From NCBI GenBank assembly GCA_964624165.1, contig CAZUWG010000016.1:1-14038 (forward strand): a stretch of DNA of 14,038 nt. The letters are read 5' to 3'. Every line of letters starts with the position of its first letter. Position 1 is the first letter of the stretch. The notes under the pieces were generated by a model. The model saw only the letters and a program-made list of their open reading frames with translations. It was not told the origin of the DNA and searched no databases. Source of the DNA: OLB19 sp964624165. Its GTDB lineage: Bacteria; Patescibacteriota; Minisyncoccia; Phycocordibacterales; UBA918. Below, piece after piece: positions 12,739-14,038 of this stretch. The translations under genes were made by a program, and so were the position numbers.

Positions 12739-13062
12739 ATGTTAAAAAAGCAACACCGCCTCACCTCAGCTGAATGCGATCAAGTGTTTACCTTGGGTAA
12801 GAAAATCCACACCAAAGAAGCGCAGGTGGTGTATCTTGAAAAAAGTGATCTACCGAAGTGTGCAATTGTGGTTGGTAAAAAGCTGGTCAAAGGAGCAGTT
12901 TTGCGGAATCTCTTAAGAAGAAGATGGTATAGTGCTATAAAAGCAAGTGGCTACCTCACTAAATACCCCAATCGACAGACAGCTTTTGTGCTAAAAGCAG
13001 AAGCACTCCCCCTTTCTCAAACTGAGGTCATTAGTTATCTAAAACGCTCTTTGTTTCCATAA
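12739..13062 (+). CDS. rnpA: RnpA, protein component of RNase P
   Basis: RnpA binds the RNase P RNA and the 5' leader of precursor tRNAs, aiding their maturation. The 107-residue basic protein begins LKKQHRLTSAECDQVF, matching the family KxxRL..xxFxxVF opening. It contains VVGKKLVKGAVLRNLLRRRW, the counterpart of the RNR motif (RNxxRR). The Asn-Arg order is simplified but the key basic residues are kept. The start is fixed by the leaderless -10 box. It lies between rpmH and yidC; yidD, often found here in other bacteria, is absent. Confidence 0.93.
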   Translation: MLKKQHRLTSAECDQVFTLGKKIHTKEAQVVYLEKSDLPKCAIVVGKKLVKGAVLRNLLRRRWYSAIKASGYLTKYPNRQTAFVLKAEALPLSQTEVISYLKRSLFP

Positions 13063-13076
13063 CCCATTGTGTAAGG

Positions 13077-13082
13077 TAGAAT
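13077..13082 (+). promoter_or_regulatory. Possible -10 box before yidC
   Basis: TAGAAT lies only 3 bases before the ATG at 13086, so transcription would start just inside the reading frame. If it is real, the next in-frame ATG at 13113 would be the start. yidC may instead be read from the rnpA promoter, since there is no terminator between. Confidence 0.25.
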
Positions 13083-13085
13083 GAG

Positions 13086-13841
13086 ATGTTTGTAAGTAAC
13101 TATTTTCTTTTTATGTGGAGTTTTATTTGGCATACGTTCTTTTTTGATCCAATCTACAACCTCTTGGTTTTCTTTATTGATGTTTTTCCGCTTGGAGATG
13201 TGGGGCTGGCCATTATTGCGACCACTATAGTAGTGAAATGTATTCTTCTCCCTCTTTCTGTGAAGGCTACAAAGACGCAAGTAAGGATGAAAGAGCTGCA
13301 ACCAAAACTTGAAGCACTTAAAGAAACACATAAAGACAATCGAGAAGCCCAAGCTAGAGAAATGCTAGAGCTTTATAAAGAGGCGGGGGTTAATCCGTTT
13401 GCAAGTATTCTCCTCATCTTTCTCCAGGTGCCGATTATTATTGCACTCTATTTTGCGGTGACTCGTGGCGGCGGCGTTCCACTCCCTGATATCAACATCG
13501 ATCTTCTCTATGCCTTTATTCCACAACCAGACACAGTAAGTACGATGCTTTTTGGGTGGTTTGATATCCTTGGTAAGAGCTTACCACTAGCTCTCTTGGC
13601 GGCTGGGGCGCAGTTTGTCCATGGACGTCTTTCAATGGCAGCCCTCCCTACTCCCGACAAGGATGCGGCACCAAGCTTTAAAAATGACTTTCAAAAAAGC
13701 ATGCAACTTCAGATCAAGTGGGTGCTGCCGGTCGTAATTTTCTTTGTGGCATACACCATCTCAGCGGCCGTTGCTCTCTACTTTACAGTGAGTAACCTAT
13801 TTGCGATTGCTCAAGAATACTACCTGCGACGCCACCGCTAG
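13086..13841 (+). CDS. yidC: YidC/Oxa1-family membrane protein insertase
   Basis: YidC inserts and folds membrane proteins, alone or with SecYEG. The 251-residue protein is the short form without the periplasmic P1 domain. Hydrophobic segments lie at about 8-32, 38-57, 103-126, 158-177 and 212-240. The cytoplasmic loop after the second segment is charged (KATKTQVRMKELQPKLEALKE), as in the family. The conserved VNPFASILLIFLQVPIIIALY (101-121) is clear. The groove residue normally Arg in TxxVRxxLLPL is Lys51 here (TIVVKCILLPL). The start is uncertain between 13086 and 13113. Usually khpB/jag follows, but it is not in the window. Confidence 0.94.
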   Translation: MFVSNYFLFMWSFIWHTFFFDPIYNLLVFFIDVFPLGDVGLAIIATTIVVKCILLPLSVKATKTQVRMKELQPKLEALKETHKDNREAQAREMLELYKEAGVNPFASILLIFLQVPIIIALYFAVTRGGGVPLPDINIDLLYAFIPQPDTVSTMLFGWFDILGKSLPLALLAAGAQFVHGRLSMAALPTPDKDAAPSFKNDFQKSMQLQIKWVLPVVIFFVAYTISAAVALYFTVSNLFAIAQEYYLRRHR

Positions 13842-13942
13842 GATGTAGAGGAGAAATAATACAAAATAAGCAAGATAGTGTGTGGGTAAAATAATATAAG
13901 GTGTTTTTAGTTATCTTTGATACACTCCGTCGAAGGTATAAA

Positions 13943-13993
13943 GGGGTACAAAAGGCGCGGGCGTTTCCCGCGCCTTTTGTACCCCCTCTTTTT
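13943..13993 (+). terminator. Terminator at the end of the rpmH-rnpA-yidC block
   Basis: A 19-bp perfect stem (13943-13961 with 13967-13985) with a CGTTT loop is followed by CTCTTTTT. The 101 bases between yidC and this hairpin are AT-rich and hold no gene that I can support. Confidence 0.92.
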
Positions 13994-14038
13994 ACAAAAC
14001 CCCCAAAAAAAATCCGATTGACTTTTTTATAAAATATA

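Noticed and set aside
14018..14038. TTGACT followed by an AT-rich end, possibly the next promoter
   Set aside because: The -10 position would lie beyond the window end, so it cannot be judged.

Overview
This window looks like a core-gene segment from a Candidate Phyla Radiation (Patescibacteria) genome, most likely a Parcubacteria-type organism. That assignment is an inference from four things. The proteins are short but canonical. Two operon-style housekeeping blocks sit side by side. A type IV pilus ATPase stands alone. Start codons mostly lack Shine-Dalgarno sequences and instead sit directly behind a -10 box. The standard code, with TGA as stop, fits everything read here. I found no phage, insertion sequence, CRISPR array or tRNA.

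Region 1 (1-651): tsaE on the minus strand, broken by a run of 10 Ns, then a low-complexity stretch with a second 10-N run. Region 2 (652-2806): pilB/gspE with a strong palindromic terminator, then a 430-bp gene-free interval. That interval holds a candidate structured RNA, a terminator-like hairpin, a good minus-strand promoter and a GC-rich hairpin. Region 3 (2807-5600): ruvB, an unknown 100-codon gene, yebC (missing the middle of its usual length), ruvC and an extremely acidic 87-residue protein, all on the plus strand. They use separate promoters and terminators. Region 4 (5602-9238): tyrS (minus) and a class A penicillin-binding protein (plus) diverge from a 100-bp intergenic region that carries two DnaA-box-like sequences. 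Region 5 (9235-12572): the replication-origin neighbourhood, with a DUF721/DciA-like gene, dnaN and dnaA on the minus strand. DnaA-box clusters lie on both sides of dnaA, and a likely unwinding element lies directly before dnaN. Region 6 (12573-14038): rpmH, rnpA and yidC on the plus strand, ending in a strong terminator.

The genes fit a compact replication, repair and translation neighbourhood. DnaA, the DciA-like protein and DnaN serve replication initiation and the clamp. RuvB and RuvC process Holliday junctions. YebC, TyrRS, L34, RnpA and TsaE serve translation and RNA maturation. YidC and the penicillin-binding protein serve membrane and wall building. There is no sign of an exotic gene system. 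The points worth checking are regulatory or architectural: leaderless promoters at a fixed spacing, a probable bipartite oriC with a 21-bp-phased box array, a candidate structured RNA, a YebC lacking its inserted domain, and the acidic protein beside ruvC.
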